64,000 bases of DNA, from the NCBI RefSeq assembly GCF_019578655.1, contig NC_063263.1:434001-498000 (forward strand). The letters are read 5' to 3'. Under the pieces are notes generated by a model. It ran no database searches. It was not told the DNA's origin and saw only the letters and a program-made list of their open reading frames with translations. How positions within the stretch are numbered: position 1 is the stretch's first letter; each line of letters starts with the position of its first letter. Below are positions 11,900-23,353 of the stretch, in pieces. The translations under genes and the position numbers were made by a program. The DNA is from Ricinus communis (lineage: Eukaryota > Streptophyta > Magnoliopsida > Malpighiales > Euphorbiaceae).

Positions 11900-12290
11900 G
11901 CTCTATTTTAGCTCTACCGTGGCAAGGAAAGGTCTCCCCAAAATTAATGGTACACCATGCTCATTGTCCATATCCAAAACCATAAAGTCCACAGGGAATA
12001 TGAACTTATCTACCTTAACTAGCACATTTTCCACAATTCCCTAGGAAGCTTAATGTGAATGGTCAGCTAATTGAATGCACATCCTAGTGGATTTTGCCTC
12101 CCCCAAACCTAGCTTATTGAACAAACTAGTGGGCATGACATTTATGCTAGCCCCCAAATCAGCTAGTGCATCATCAACACATAAATTACCTAAAGTACAG
12201 GGAATAGTGAAACTCCACCGGATCGTGACGCTTCTCTGCAACTTGCTCGAAACACCACGAGCACTCCTCGTTAAAATTGTTAACATATGG
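11900..12290 (-). pseudogene. D1 aspartic protease
   Basis: The minus-strand frame 12286-12050 reads FTIPCTLGN, VDDALADLGASINVMP, LFNKLGLGE and STRMCIQLAD, the N-terminal half of the Athila-type protease with the catalytic Asp in DLGAS intact. The closing [10 protein letters not shown] motif appears further along the minus strand at about 11945-11913, after a frame disruption near 12045. It would cleave the short Gag-Pro product of this element. The upstream lead-in (KFLKEIL) is visible near 12330 with stops. Confidence 0.8.
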
Positions 12291-12419
12291 CGACCTCCTC
12301 CAACTTCCCTTTTCCGCTAAGTATGTCCTTTAAGAACTTAGCATACTTGACATCCGCTCCAATGCATCAATAAAAGGCAAGTTAATATGCAGTTGTCTAA
12401 AAATATCTAAAACTTCGAA

Positions 12420-13706
12420 TCGCTCTTTTCGCCTCTACTTGTTTAGCTCTAGCAGGATAAGGAATCTTAGGTTGATATTCCACCGACTGGAATTGATTTC
12501 ACCTTTTGTCCCTCGGGTTCCCTAACCTTACCGCTTGCCTTAACCCGCACATCAATAGTGGCGTCCATCAAAACAGGGCTTAGAAGAAGTCGAACTAACT
12601 TACGACGCAAAATGATGGCGTTCACGTGCTCCTGGGTTAGACTCGGTGGTGCTCGGAGCGCTTGCGCACTTTCGTAGGACAACATCTTAGAGATTTGGCC
12701 AATCCGGGTCTCCAAGTTCGAATCGAGGCCTCACCGGTTCCTAAGTGCACTATCGGTTTCTGGAACCTCATCTCCGTAGACGTCATAAACTTCATCATAA
12801 GCTCCTCTAAATTTGACTTCTTTTCTAGTAGAGGGAGGAGCTTGTGCAGGCCTAGCTAAATGTTGCCGTTGCCGATGAAGTCTCTTGAAACCAGTGGACC
12901 CCGAGCGTTATTGTTCCTCCAATCAAGTTGGGATGATTGCTTCACCCGAGGGTTGTATGTATTGGTCAAGGATCGCTCACGCCGCTGGGGCATTCCCCAT
13001 ATAATTAACTGTTCAACATCAAAAGACATAGCAGAATTAGATGGAAAAGTAGTAGAGGATGAAGCAAACATACCTCCATGATGCAATTTGCAGTAATGCG
13101 GGCCACTACAAAACTCAGCGATGACCCAACATTGTTGCTGCATGAGCACCAAGCATTTGGAGTTGGTCGATCTTCTTGGCTAGAAGCTCCACTTGAGCTC
13201 GCCAAGGTTGCTATAGAGTCCACTTGGTTGACCACTCCCCGCCTTCCTGGCTCGGCTCCCAGAGGATTGCCACTGATAGTTGTTCATGGCCATTTCTCTG
13301 TCGTGTTGAAGCACACTCCGGAGTTGCTACTATTTAGCGCCCTGCTGCGGCATCCACCATCGCCTTTCGCAAGGTTCAACCCGCTATAGAAGGTCCGAAC
13401 TCGCATCCATACTGCAATCCGTGATGTGGGCGGCATCTCAAAAGATCTTTAAATCTCTCCCATGCATCGACATGCTTTCATCATCAAACCGCACAAAAGA
13501 AGATATGTCATTTCTAAGTTTAGCAGTTTTAGCGGGAGGAAAATACTTATATAAAATTTTTCGATAACGCCTTCCGTAGTGATCGCCCGTTGTGGAAGAG
13601 ATTGCAGCCATCTCTTTGCTCTGTCCCTCAAGGAAAATGGAAACAATCTCAGCCTAATGGCATCATCGGTTGTTCCATTTATCTTGAATGTGTCACAAAT
13701 CTCCAA
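12420..13706 (-). pseudogene. D1 gag
   Basis: The minus strand from 13706 begins inside a Retrotrans_gag-type domain: FLEICDTFKINGTTDDAIRL, then LFPFSLRDRAKRWLQSLP, the typical capsid core shared with H2 gag (51.2-51.7 kb). Further along, near 13110-13060, AEFCSGPHYCKLH represents the CX2CX3HX4C zinc knuckle, followed by GGMFASS and the Asn/Trp-rich tail WRNNNARGPL. The gag N-terminus and start codon are lost because the capsid domain is fused directly to a truncated LTR at about 13707. Several frameshifts are present. Gag would form the particle and package element RNA. Confidence 0.78.
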
Positions 13707-14532
13707 AAAGATTGCAAGAATGACAATTATAAAACTAACAATTAAGCATAATCCATCAACAAAGGTGAACCCCAATGGGTTCAAAAGATCTAGCTACTCA
13801 TGTTCATGGTTAAAGCAATTAGGGAACAAAATAAGGAAAAGAAAATTAAAGGCATGTACACCCTTCTCTTTCAAGCTGAATGAGAAACCCTAAATTTGCA
13901 AATTCGAAATCTCAAACCCTAGTTGCCTCTTGAATGCTCCCAAAGTTTGTCTTGATCTTCAATTCGATGTTGGAACAAGTGAAATCCCTCCTTTAATTGA
14001 TGAAATTGATCTCTCAAGGTCTACAATTGAGGTATAGGAAACAATTGGTTAAGTGTGTGTCTTGGAATTGAGTCCAAAATTCGTCTCCTCTCCAAAAGAA
14101 CTCAAAATTGCCTATATAGTTGATTCGGGTGGCGAGTCCAGTCAGTGATGATCAAAGACCGGCCGAGTCCAGTCGTGATGATCAAAGACGAGTCCACTCC
14201 TTCCAAGCCGTCTGCCAGGCGGGCCGAGCCACCACAGTCGTGGTGTCTACGGGCGTCTTTGAAATGGCACAATTTGGGGACGACCTCCTGATTCAATTCG
14301 CCATGGCCGGGTCCGAGAGCCTGCTCAACCCCTCGGTGCTAGTTCTCACCCAATTTGATGGATTTTGGTCCGTAATCACACGTATTTCCCTCGATTATTG
14401 ATGGTGTCCTTCAAAAATGACCTGAAACGAGAAAGGAAACAAAAGACAGGTGATTCTAGCATAAAACGGGATAATCATGCATAAAAATGTAAACAATCGG
14501 GCATGAAAACATGTGTAGTATGATGCTTATCA
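13707..14532 (-). repeat. D1 5' LTR, truncated (U3 and part of R-U5 only)
   Basis: The first 826 bp of a D-type LTR match 9502 downward and the solo LTR D2. The copy stops at the plus-strand aagattgcaagaatg block and continues straight into gag, so the last 0.7 kb of the LTR, the PBS, the leader and the gag N-terminus were removed by one deletion. Confidence 0.82.
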
Positions 14533-14537
14533 TTACC

Positions 14538-15341
14538 CCAAACCATAGGTCCTTCCTTTCTATTTATAGAGGTAGGTTATAAACTTCAATCTTATTTAAA
14601 ACTCTTTTTTAAAGGAATAATAATTATTTACCAATATCTAATAAATCAAATCTTTAAAATATTATTGAAATCCATCAATTATCGTCAAATACCTTCTAAA
14701 ATCTGTATATGGATGTAAAAGTGTAAAAAACATGACATTGAACCAAGAAAAATAAATCTTTAGATGAGGGGGAAGAATAGACCCTACTTCTCTTCTCTGA
14801 TCCACTATTGCATTGCCGAATTTCTTAAACTTAAAATGGCTCTTTAAGATGATGAGAGTCCCATTTTTATTCCTCCTAACCGGCGTATTGATGATGTGAT
14901 CAACATTGCTTGTTTGTTTGATGCCGATTGGCTCTAAATGTGGGAAGTTTGTGAAAAGTTTCCAATTCAGTCCTCGAACTTGCAAGATTCATTGTTTTGA
15001 CCCTCACAATTTATGTTTCTTGACAATTAACTCCAAATTAATTTCAAATAGGTAATTTTGGTCAGATTAACCTCAATCCTAACCTCGGATTCATTTGTCT
15101 TTTATTTCTCGAGACTCGTGAAGGCAGTAACTTTTATAATAGGATTTTTCGTAATCTCTTAATATTTAGATATAGAAAATGGGTGTTGATAGCTGCCTCC
15201 GGTTTGTCGAAGTTTATAAGCATGAAAAGTCTTTTAATAAATTCAGGCAAGTCATAATTTCAAGGATACATCAAAAGGATATCTTTGTGAGCTGTAGAAG
15301 CCACGCCTCATAAGCTCAAACTTTGATTGTTGGTTTGATGT
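14538..15341. other. Unassigned region right of D1
   Basis: This is the host segment interrupted by D1. A 107-codon minus frame (14985-14662) has no recognisable motif and no supporting neighbour, and I do not call it a gene. A minus-strand TATA-like ctataaatag lies at 14560-14570. The rest is AT-rich non-coding sequence. Confidence 0.35.
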
Positions 15342-15497
15342 GGGGATCACGCCCATTTGAATTTTCGAGGACTTCGCCTGTTTAGATTGAGGACTTTGCC
15401 TACTATTTGAGAACCATGTCTATTAATTTTGGAACCACGTCTTTTGACATGGGAACCACGCCCGTTGATTTCATGATTGCAGAGACTTCCCTTTGAC
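15342..15497. repeat. Degenerate tandem repeat, period about 21-25 bp
   Basis: Six to seven units share the core ggNaccacgcc/ggacttcgcc followed by a T-rich half ending in ttga (for example gggatcacgcccatttga, ggactttgcctactatttga, ggaaccacgtcttttgaca). It lies in non-coding sequence about 350 bp upstream of a TATA-like element. It looks like an old minisatellite. Confidence 0.6.
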
Positions 15498-16210
15498 TAT
15501 TTCCCATTTCAAGAAATAATTTACCACTTCGGGTAAATTTAGTAATTTTCCACTTTTAGGTACTTTTGGTTAGAATTTCTCGCTTCAAGGTATGATCTAA
15601 TTCATTTTGACGGCTTCTAGAGCTATACTAGTACTTGGCCTGCTCAAGTACTAAAATGTAATTTTAATGGGTCACATACCAAATTTATAATTTCCCAAAA
15701 ATTCCCCCCCTTTCTGGACGCCAGCCTTTTATGTGTCTTCTGGAGACTTGGATCAATTTTTGGACTAAAATGTGATTTTGATAGGTCGGGCACCTAAACG
15801 ATATTTTTGCCCTCTTTAGGACATGTATATATTCTTATATCCAGTCATTATTCACTTTATCTATTCTTCTTCACTCTTTTTATGATTTCTCTCTCATTTC
15901 TTAACTAAATTCTATTAAATCAGTCTTCAAATGGCGGGCTCTTCCTTAAGATTTGCTAGACATACACCAATCACACCAAATTAGGAGTTTTCTCCTCCAA
16001 TTTCTTGCTAAAACAACCATGGCTTATGAAAGGAGAGAAAATCCCCCTTTTGGCAAACTTTAACACCTATCGAGCATTTTCAGCCGTCAGATAGGCATTT
16101 TTGGCTTTCATCTTTGTTTCATGTGACTTATATACGATATACATGTTATTTGTCCAAAATATGTGAAATTACGAAAAGAAGGTCAAAAAATCGTGTGCCC
16201 TAACCTGAAG
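15498..16210 (+). other. Non-coding region with a TATA-like element
   Basis: No ORF is supported. A TATA-like gtatatattcttatatcc lies near 15827-15845, followed by a pyrimidine-rich stretch and an ATG at about 15931. The frame from that ATG closes after fewer than 20 codons. It could be the promoter and leader of an LTR or of the PMD-like gene that follows. Confidence 0.35.
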
Positions 16211-16290
16211 AGCCGATCCGCTGTGTGCAGTGCCAATCGACTGTTTGCACAACCGATCTACTCTACATAGTGCCCATTAGCTCTACACAA
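16211..16290. repeat. 20-bp tandem repeat with CCAAT boxes, copy 2
   Basis: Four units of exactly 20 bp: agccgatccgctgtgtgcag, tgccaatcgactgtttgcac, aaccgatctactctacatag, tgcccattagctctacacaa. The array ends directly before the PMD-like coding remnant. Period and consensus match the arrays at 7196 and 18350. Confidence 0.75.
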
Positions 16291-18062
16291 TCCGAACCCC
16301 TTTCGCATTTGCTGCTAATATAGGGATTGATTTCTCTGGCACACCCATGCCATTTAATTATGCAATCCACGATCAGTGCTTTAATGTTCTGGAGCGCTTC
16401 ATTACTTATTTGCTTGGGTTCTTGCCAGCATTCAAGAACATGCACTGCATTGCTTATTAGAGCATACCCTCCACTACTGGGGCTTCGTTCCTCAGAATGC
16501 TCAAGAGGTAGATCATATGGCCCTAGCTTTCCCGGTGTACCTTCTTTTTATACAACTTTGTCTAATGACTTAGGAAATTCACTGAACTTCCACTATTTAT
16601 CCCCGTTGTGGGATTTAGATCAAGTCTCCTCCTACAACGAGGGATTTGAGGCTCTTGCTTACTTGTATCATTATATGGGCATCACTGTTTGAGGCAGTAA
16701 GAGGATATGTTGTTTCTAGCATGCAATCCATGTAAGTTATGCTTTGACTTCTCTTTCTTGGTTTCTTTTATTAGTATTGCGAATGCTGATTCTTGTTTTG
16801 CAGGTTTGGGCCCTAGAGATCAGCCTTTTGGTGGGTTCACAGTCCATTTGCACTTCATAGGATTTCCCTTGCTTGAGTCGTTGGGGCTCGAGTAGGAGCG
16901 TCCCTTTAGAGTGGATCTAGATTCATGTGCTCCACATGTGGATCAACGCCTTGATCTAGGACAAGGTAAACAAAATCTATTAGTCATACTCGTGATTTAT
17001 ATAGTTACTTAACTTTATAGTCTAAAGATTCAAGGTGATTGGCTAGGGGAGCACTGTTAATAGGACCCCTACATGCTTTCTACAACTGACCTTGAGCAGA
17101 GGAGGATTCTACTTATCAGACCTGCTTGTCAGGCATGGTACTTAAGAAAGAGGATCTATGGGTAGGAGCGAGGCCCTAGCAGAGATCGAGTTCCCTTATC
17201 TCATCCTCTATTTATGTTTTGGACGGCGGACCTTGCTAGGGAGGAGCTAGCTGAGTGTTTAGTGGGATACGAGTAGCCTGAGGATCTTACCATCCGATCT
17301 CAGAGGATGGATTCCTTTATTCCTTAGTTGGTGGGAGCTGTGCCTCTAGACTACGATGTCATGGCTCAGGTATCTTTTCTGGATTTTCTTGGAATTCCTC
17401 ATTTTTTGTATTATGCTTTTCTAACCATTTTATTTATAGTTCCTCCACCAGAACCTTACTGCTCGTGAGCCAACCGAGGGGCTTTCCACCTGACGTTCCA
17501 GGCCTTCCCATATCATAAGCTCCTTTATTGGTGCTGCCTCTAAAGCAGCTCCTACAACCATGTCAGATGTGGTTCCCGGGAGTGTCTTATTCCCTCTAGA
17601 TCCATTGGTCTCATACTGGAGCCCTCATGCTGTGACGGAACAAAGCTTCCCATAGAGCATTGCCTCCATCTGGAATTCATCCCGAGCACTTGCATGCATG
17701 TAAGTTACATTCTCTTTTATGTTTTCACACCTCTTTTTTATGAAAAGTTAGTGACATATTATGCAAATAATCATACAGGTTCAGAGAGACCGATTTGAGT
17801 ACTCCATTGATTAGTTGGTACCGCGAGCAAACAGTTCTTTATCCTTGGCAAGGATTAGCAGGTAAGAAAATGATTTATGCAATGCAAAATGTATGCATGT
17901 ATGAAATGTACTAACTAATTTCCTTTTGGGTTTTCATCATAGGGATCACGAAGGCTTGCAATGGGAACTGGACAACCGACAGTATCATATCGACGCTTAG
18001 CAATGTCAGATTGACACTCGGACACTTCAGCTATTGACCTTGTGGACCTAGGCAATAGACAC
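16291..18062 (+). pseudogene. Plant-mobile-domain (PMD/MAIN-like) gene remnant with introns
   Basis: Landmarks in the 16327-16692 frame resemble the centre of the plant mobile domain (aminotransferase-like, PF10536): an ALLIRAYPPLLG segment, a LSPLWDLDQVSSYNEG segment, then EALAYLYHYM. In PMD proteins this corresponds to the ARAYxLxLLG...LxLLxDFDxxxSYSWGxAxLAYLYR run. A 72-nt intron follows (16732-16803: tgtaagt...ttttgcag), and the next exon opens with VWALE, again as in PMD genes. More apparent introns lie near 16966-17031, 17371-17440, 17700-17779 and 17861-17942, each with GT...AG ends. Stops and frameshifts interrupt every exon. PMD proteins act in silencing and are repeatedly found in transposons. 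Whether this was a host gene or transposon cargo is unclear. Confidence 0.52.
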
Positions 18063-18349
18063 CAACTCGGACAATGGAATGGGGGATTTAGGAGTGAACC
18101 CCCGACTTTTGATTTTTTCCTTTGTACTTTCCTTTTTTTTCCATCGCTTGTACTTTCGAATCTTTCATTTTTTGTAAAGCTTTTGACATTTGAGGGTATA
18201 AAAATCTAGCATTTTGGCCTTCAAATTGCTTTTCATTTTTCTTTGTTTTCCTCTATTCTTGCATTTATATGAGCTTATGTGCAATGAGAACTCGGAAAGC
18301 ACCAAAAAACCAATTAAAACTGGCCAAAATTTACATCGAAAGGCCACAC
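18063..18349. other. AT-rich intergenic segment between the two PMD-like remnants
   Basis: It has a T-rich stretch typical of a plant 3' untranslated region (18100-18180) and no supported ORF. The 79-codon plus frame here has no recognisable motif. Confidence 0.4.
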
Positions 18350-18430
18350 AGTCGATCGATTGTGTACTCAGTAGATTCAGTTTTGCACATAGCCAATTGA
18401 CTGTGTACTATGCCAATCGGCTCTACAATT
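18350..18430. repeat. 20-bp tandem repeat with CCAAT boxes, copy 3
   Basis: Four units of 20-21 bp, the last two being agccaattgactgtgtacta and tgccaatcggctctacaatt. The array ends 33 bp before a TATA box (18463-18471) and about 100 bp before the ATG of the second PMD-like remnant, so a promoter role is plausible. CCAAT boxes spaced two helical turns apart would place binding sites on one face of the DNA. Confidence 0.75.
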
Positions 18431-18462
18431 TGCAAAGTCCAAATTGGACATAGCTTCGAGGC

Positions 18463-18471
18463 TTATATATA
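18463..18471 (+). promoter_or_regulatory. TATA box upstream of PMD-like remnant 2
   Basis: The sequence gcttatatatacccat contains TTATATATA, 57 bp upstream of the ATG at 18528 and just downstream of the CCAAT array. The spacing fits a plant promoter with a short leader of about 25-30 nt. Confidence 0.55.
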
Positions 18472-18527
18472 CCCATACTCCTCCTTACTTCCTTACATGC
18501 GATTTTACACTTCAAAAAGCCAAAAAT

Positions 18528-18881
18528 ATGTCTCAAAAGAGTGCCAAAAGCCTACAAACTCTCCTCAAATACCTAACAGGCGATAATTGGATTAAACTTG
18601 GGAAATTCCATCTTATGTCGTTCAAAATGATGCAACACAGCAAACTTGATATTGAGTTTCTCCATTCTAGTGTTTAAGGGACCATATCTTTAGATTCAAT
18701 ATGCAAGAGTTGTGTCCCATAATTGAAGAATTTTTTGTTATTCTTGAAGGCCCAATAGATTCTACTCATCGCATAGCCCTACTAAAACTTAATGAGCATT
18801 TTCCTGGCAAACTGGTTGAATTGTTCGACATGCCCCCAATTAAGGTACTTTCCCATTTTGTTGGTGAGCACATTACCCTTA
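18528..18881 (+). pseudogene. PMD-like gene remnant 2, N-terminal part, cut by A2
   Basis: An ATG at 18528 opens a frame that runs through a Lys-rich start to a stop at about 18677. After a frameshift the sequence reads HIFRFNMQELCPIIEEFFVILEGPID, here split to stay short: HIFRFNMQEL, then CPIIEEFFVILEGPID. This matches the conserved N-terminal PMD pattern THTFHLPxGEMTxTLxDVxxLLGLPxDG. A further segment (LLKLNEHFPGKLVELFDMPP) precedes the break. The gene stops at 18881, where the LTR of A2 begins; its continuation is not in the window. With the first remnant it forms a head-to-tail pair, but the N-terminal piece lies downstream of the central piece, so they are two genes or a rearranged one. 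Confidence 0.5.
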
Positions 18882-20399
18882 TGATGTTTGCTATTTGTGT
18901 TAGCTACAATATAAGGCAGTGTACCTATCGATGCAGTCTAGCACTAATGGCGAGTATCAAGGTCGTATTCCTCGGGAAAGTGAAAGCCCAGAGTTACTCC
19001 TTTATTCTTTGTTATATTAACCTAAAATGAATGATGAATAATTTCTAAACTAACTAATAGCTACAAGCTAAGTTCTAAGGGAGATGCAGGAGTAATTGAT
19101 AAATAAAATAACTAAGATAGGAAAGCAAACCCAAAGGGAACCTAAACTAGTTGGCAATCAAACAAAAGATAAATGATTAGTGAGTCTAATTATGCTACCC
19201 GTGGATGAATTCTTAACCGAATTCGGGTTCTTTCTTGAGATAGCCGGATTCCTAAACCTAATAACCTAAAGTTGGAATCTCTTCCTAACAATTGATTCTT
19301 AAATTAGCATTAAGCTTTAATCCGCCTCTATTAAGCTTTGTTAATTCTTAATCCGGCTAGTTAATTATCCTTATCTCTAAGCGATTATTAACCAGTTCTT
19401 GCTATTTAAAATTCCAATTGCCAAATGGACTTCTCAATCACACAAAGCAATCTAAACACACAATTCACAACGTCTCATGAATAATGCATTATCTTATTAA
19501 TACTGAAAGCAAGAAGAATACAAAACTAACCCAAACAATCCAACAATATAATACTAAGCCAACATAGTAAAGAAATCCCAATGGATTTAATCAATCTAGC
19601 TAATCATGTTCATTATCAAAATCCATAAGAATTCAATTACAACAATGAGTAAAGGTAGAGAAACCCGATTACACCCTTGGATGAGAGTAAATAGCCCCAA
19701 TTCCTCTTGCTCGAATTGAATCGATTCTTGTTCCTCTTACTCGATTTGAAAACCAATTAACAAACCTCGCCCAATCTTCAATCGTTGAAGGGAATCCAAT
19801 TGAATCCTTGATCCAAGTCTCCTTTTCCCTTGGTTCCAGCTCAAGAAACCCTTTGAGAGAGAAATATTAGGGTTTGGGACGTTCTCCCCCGCTCTTCTCT
19901 TTCTTTCCTTTATTCTTTCTTTTAATTAATTCCCATTATACGCCAACACGGTAGTGTTTATGAACCTGTTGGTGTTTATGCCCGTGTTACTACGTGGCTC
20001 CTAAAACTTATTTTTCTTTGATGTTTGGTGCACCCAACACGACCATGTTCAACTTCCTCATGCGCATACTTAGCTTGTTTCAGCAGCTTTGACGTCCAAT
20101 TATACTCCAATTCTTCCCTTTATCATTCTTTGACTTCTTTTGGACCTCCTAAAAACTTCTTTTTCTTTAATGTTTGGTGCACCCAACACGGCCATGTTCA
20201 CTTCCTCATGCGCGATTTAGCTTTCTATTACCTTTGGCGTCAATTATACTCAATTCTTCCCTTTATCATTCTTTGACTTCTTTTGGACCTAATGCACACA
20301 AACAGGCCTCATAGGGTGAGTGTTGGGACCAATTCACATCCAAATGTCCATAAAATCAATCTTAGAAACCCCATTTAGATGTGTATTTTACGCGCATCA
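18882..20399 (-). repeat. A2 3' LTR (B-type U3)
   Basis: 1518 bp. On the minus strand it begins TGATGCGCGTAAAATACAC and ends ATAGCAAACATCA. The U3 is unlike that of the A-type LTRs, but from the gaacatgattagctaga block onward it follows the A-type R-U5 closely. The CAACACGG/CCGTGTTG-type motifs in U3 are typical of plant gypsy LTRs. Confidence 0.85.
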
Positions 20400-22030
20400 A
20401 ATAACCACACTTAGCTCATTGCTTGTCCTCAAGCAATCAAAAGTAAAATAAGAAAAATAAACCATTAAGGAACAACATTTAAAGCATACAAGCTAGAGCT
20501 CCTGCACATATCCTTAACAAGCGTAAGTCAAACAAAAAGAAACGAAGCAATCAATTCAAGTATCACAACCAAGATGCCAATAATTCGCAAAATACTGTCT
20601 CAACAAAATTATTCAGAATCAACTCCTCACCAGATTCACTCTAAATCACTCAAAATATTTAAAGGATAGTGTTAAATCGCTCAATGCATCAAATACTGCC
20701 TTACTTACTATATGCTTGCTTTTAAATCCTACTCCTACCACTTATGGAGAGTCAACAACCATGTTAAGAGGTCTTTATAAGGGTTGTAAAGGGGATTAGG
20801 TAAGGGTAGGTAAATTTAGTCAGAGTTGAACCTATGGTATTCTGCAATGAAATACATGACCTCCACACAAGTCACAATAATCATAAGGGGTAAACAATGG
20901 ATAGTAGTCTAAGGTGGGAAATAGGAATCAAGTCAAAATGTAAACTCCGAAAAGCAATTAAACAATTAGCTCACTTACTTCCTTTCTTTTCATTACCCTT
21001 CCCTCTTATTCTTCTTATTGTTTTTTTTTCTTCTTTTTTTTCTCTTTTTTTTTCATAAGGGAAGAACATTCACATAATAGAGTGAATTTCTTTTGGATTG
21101 AAGAAAGCTGCTATAAGATTCCACACTATTCCTAAGATAAAAATTCCTAATAAAAACAACTCATATGCAAAATCATAACCCAAAGCAGAATAAAACTAAG
21201 TGGTAATGGAATATGATAAAAAAATGGTGAAAGAAGGGGTTATCTACAGAATCAATAAATGAATGAAGGCTATTTGGCTAGAATGAAAAACCTAAGTGCT
21301 CTATCATACTATAGTGTTAAACTCTCCTTGTGGCCCTCATAAGCATTACCGAGCAAGTTCTAAAAGTAAAGACAGTAATTGGCACTCTCAACAAGAAATA
21401 AATACAAGCACATAAAGTGTATGCTTACAATTTAGGCTCAATTCCTCACAAGTGTGCTTTTGAGTAGGTTCCAAACAAAAATCATCAAAACAAAATTAAA
21501 TAAACCAAAGCAACTTAGTGCAAAACTCAAACTAATTATCTTACATTCTTCCCAAGAAACTCAACACTACTCGGTTTACCCGATCACATGGACATAAACA
21601 GGGATTTCAAAAGCAAGTCAGTAAGAGCATCGAAACAAAGTGAAAAATTTTCAAAATTTTACACAAAATTGCACAAAGAATAAACAAATTACTGAGATAG
21701 GATAAATATCACCCACCCCACACTTGAAGGACACACTGTCCCTAGTGTACAAAATATAAGAAATAAAAAAGGAAAAAGAACTATCATACGACTATAGCCC
21801 AGTTGAGGAAAAGAGGTGCATCGGTGGGTATATCAGGTGTTGGCTAGTCTAATCATGGTAGAGGAGTGGTACGTAAATAATAAAATAAAGACTTAAAATC
21901 GAAACTGAAACAAAAATTAAATAAAATATGAAAACTAAAACTAATACAATGTTTCAAAACAAAAGGTTAAAATATTAGAGATTAAAGATAAAAATTGGGG
22001 TGCCTTCCAAAAGCGCTTTTTTTTTATGTG
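20400..22030 (-). other. A2 3' non-coding region
   Basis: Next to the LTR are the polypurine tract (complement of ataaccacacttag) and the gcttgtcctcaagc hairpin motif. The remainder is AT-rich, with a poly(T/C) tract near 21010-21050 and no supported ORF. It ends at ggcaccccaa...aagcgctttt, the post-pol spacer block. Confidence 0.65.
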
Positions 22031-23212
22031 ATGAGTCTTCTTAGCCGGACTCATGGTGAAAAGTAAACGGCGTGATCAACGACCTTCCATCCTTCTTCCA
22101 AGCAAATGGCTTCAAGTATCCGCTTAGAGGGATAATCGTCAATTTCCTCTTCCCGACTGTCAAACAAGCTGCCAGTATGATGGGCAAGACTCGCTCCTCG
22201 TATAATTGCACGTAGTCATGATGCTCTAGGGGCTCTTCCAATTTGAAAGCTGAAGTTTCACAAATTGGAAGGATCGACGGTTGGGCAATTTCTTTAGGAA
22301 CGTCAATGGTTTTCTCCAGTCCTTGGCTTGGTTCACTTGCTAGAAGAAACTTGAGCTCCTCCAAGACTTATTCATTGGATAAGTCGTGCTCATCTTCCAT
22401 CATCGAAGGGACTTGTGGAAAATCCACCAAAAATCCCTCTAACCGCGCAACTCACAAGCATCATCAGACGTGACGCACGTTCTGTTGGTAGTCTTCGGAG
22501 GATCATGTTTGCCTCTTCCTTTTCTGGTTCTATCTCCATATCCAAAGAGTCATCCTGCATAGAAGCATCATTGTCAAACATAATAGATAACCCAGAAAAA
22601 TTCTCACCTGAACACAAAGTGAGCTACCAGCCATGTTCCTCCCGGATTGATCTGATGGAGTTCCCAATTGCTCTTCAGCTAGTAACTTGAAGATTAAGCC
22701 ACTTGATGCTCTATGTTCTTAATCGAGGCTTGTTGATCTTCAAGTATCCTCTCTGTTTGTTGGAATCTATCCTCTAGACTTGTAATAAACCTCATCATCA
22801 GCTCCTCTAACACTAACTCTTCACCTTGAGTTGATGGTGCAAGATTAGGCTACTGAAATTCTAGTGGTTCTTGGCCATCTAAGCTCCATCCAAAGGGTGA
22901 ATGAATGCTCAACTCTTGATTGTAGGTGCTTCCATACGAGTCGTTTGGCCAACTTCCCATATAATTCACCCGTTCATAGTTATAAGAACAATGAGTAACA
23001 TCACTATATAATGGACAATCATTACTCAAATGTAAACTATAACAAACTTTACAAAAAACTTGAGATGAGAGGAAAGGAGTGGAGAGTTTATTGGTAGCCC
23101 TGCAAAACGATTCCACTCGAGCTTCTAAAGATGCATGGGTATCCCAATTTTTAGCACTCTCTTGGTTCCTAATCCCATTTTCCAACGTGTCATACAAAGA
23201 GTTTAGCATTGA
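22031..23212 (-). pseudogene. A2 gag-like ORF and protease-RT linker remnant
   Basis: The frame from 23209 encodes about 119 residues: an N-terminal helix-like segment (NSLYDTLENGI), FCKVCYSLHLSNDC (a CX2CX3HX4C knuckle), then ERVNYMGSW and a Tyr/Ser-rich tail ending SPFGWSLDGQEPLEF. Motif order equals the C-terminal third of Athila-type gag, so most of the capsid domain is missing. Two later frames (22617-22390 and 22364-22041) carry an acidic segment, EELKFLLASEPSQG, KLEEPLEHHDYVQLYEE and KPFAWKKDG, i.e. the linker that normally precedes RT. The protease itself is not recognisable. The ORF may still supply an RNA-binding peptide, but stops separate the pieces. Confidence 0.72.
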
Positions 23213-23353
23213 ACCTCCTTATCATCCATTACCCGAATCATAAGATTAACTAAATAAATATGTACAAACAAAATAAATATAAATATAAATAAAAGTAATA
23301 ATAATAAATGGCTAAATTAATAAATAGCAAATTTCACTCTAGTTTTCAAACAT

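Larger units (their letters stand above)
7964..14532 (-). mobile_element. D1: non-autonomous Athila-like LTR retrotransposon (gag-protease only)
   Basis: LTR-type ends TGATA...TATCA on both sides and a perfect 5-bp target duplication ttacc (7959-7963 and 14533-14537) define the element. Read on the minus strand the order is: truncated 5' LTR (14532-13707), gag (13706-12420), protease (12290-11900), a short block of unknown coding potential, the post-integrase spacer motif near 11420, a 1.9-kb non-coding 3' region, and a complete 3' LTR (9502-7964). No RT, RNase H or integrase is present, so mobilisation must have used enzymes from a relative. The 5' LTR lacks U5 and PBS, so this copy is dead. 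Confidence 0.87.

Noticed and set aside
14662..14985. 107-codon minus-strand ORF
   Set aside because: No motif, no promoter, no related copy in the window. It is compatible with chance in AT-rich DNA.
15342..15497. CRISPR-like array
   Set aside because: Repeats are degenerate with no distinct spacers, and the DNA is plant nuclear. It is an old minisatellite.
7196..18430. The 20-bp CCAAT arrays as a centromeric satellite
   Set aside because: Only three to four units at each of three places; far too short for a satellite array.
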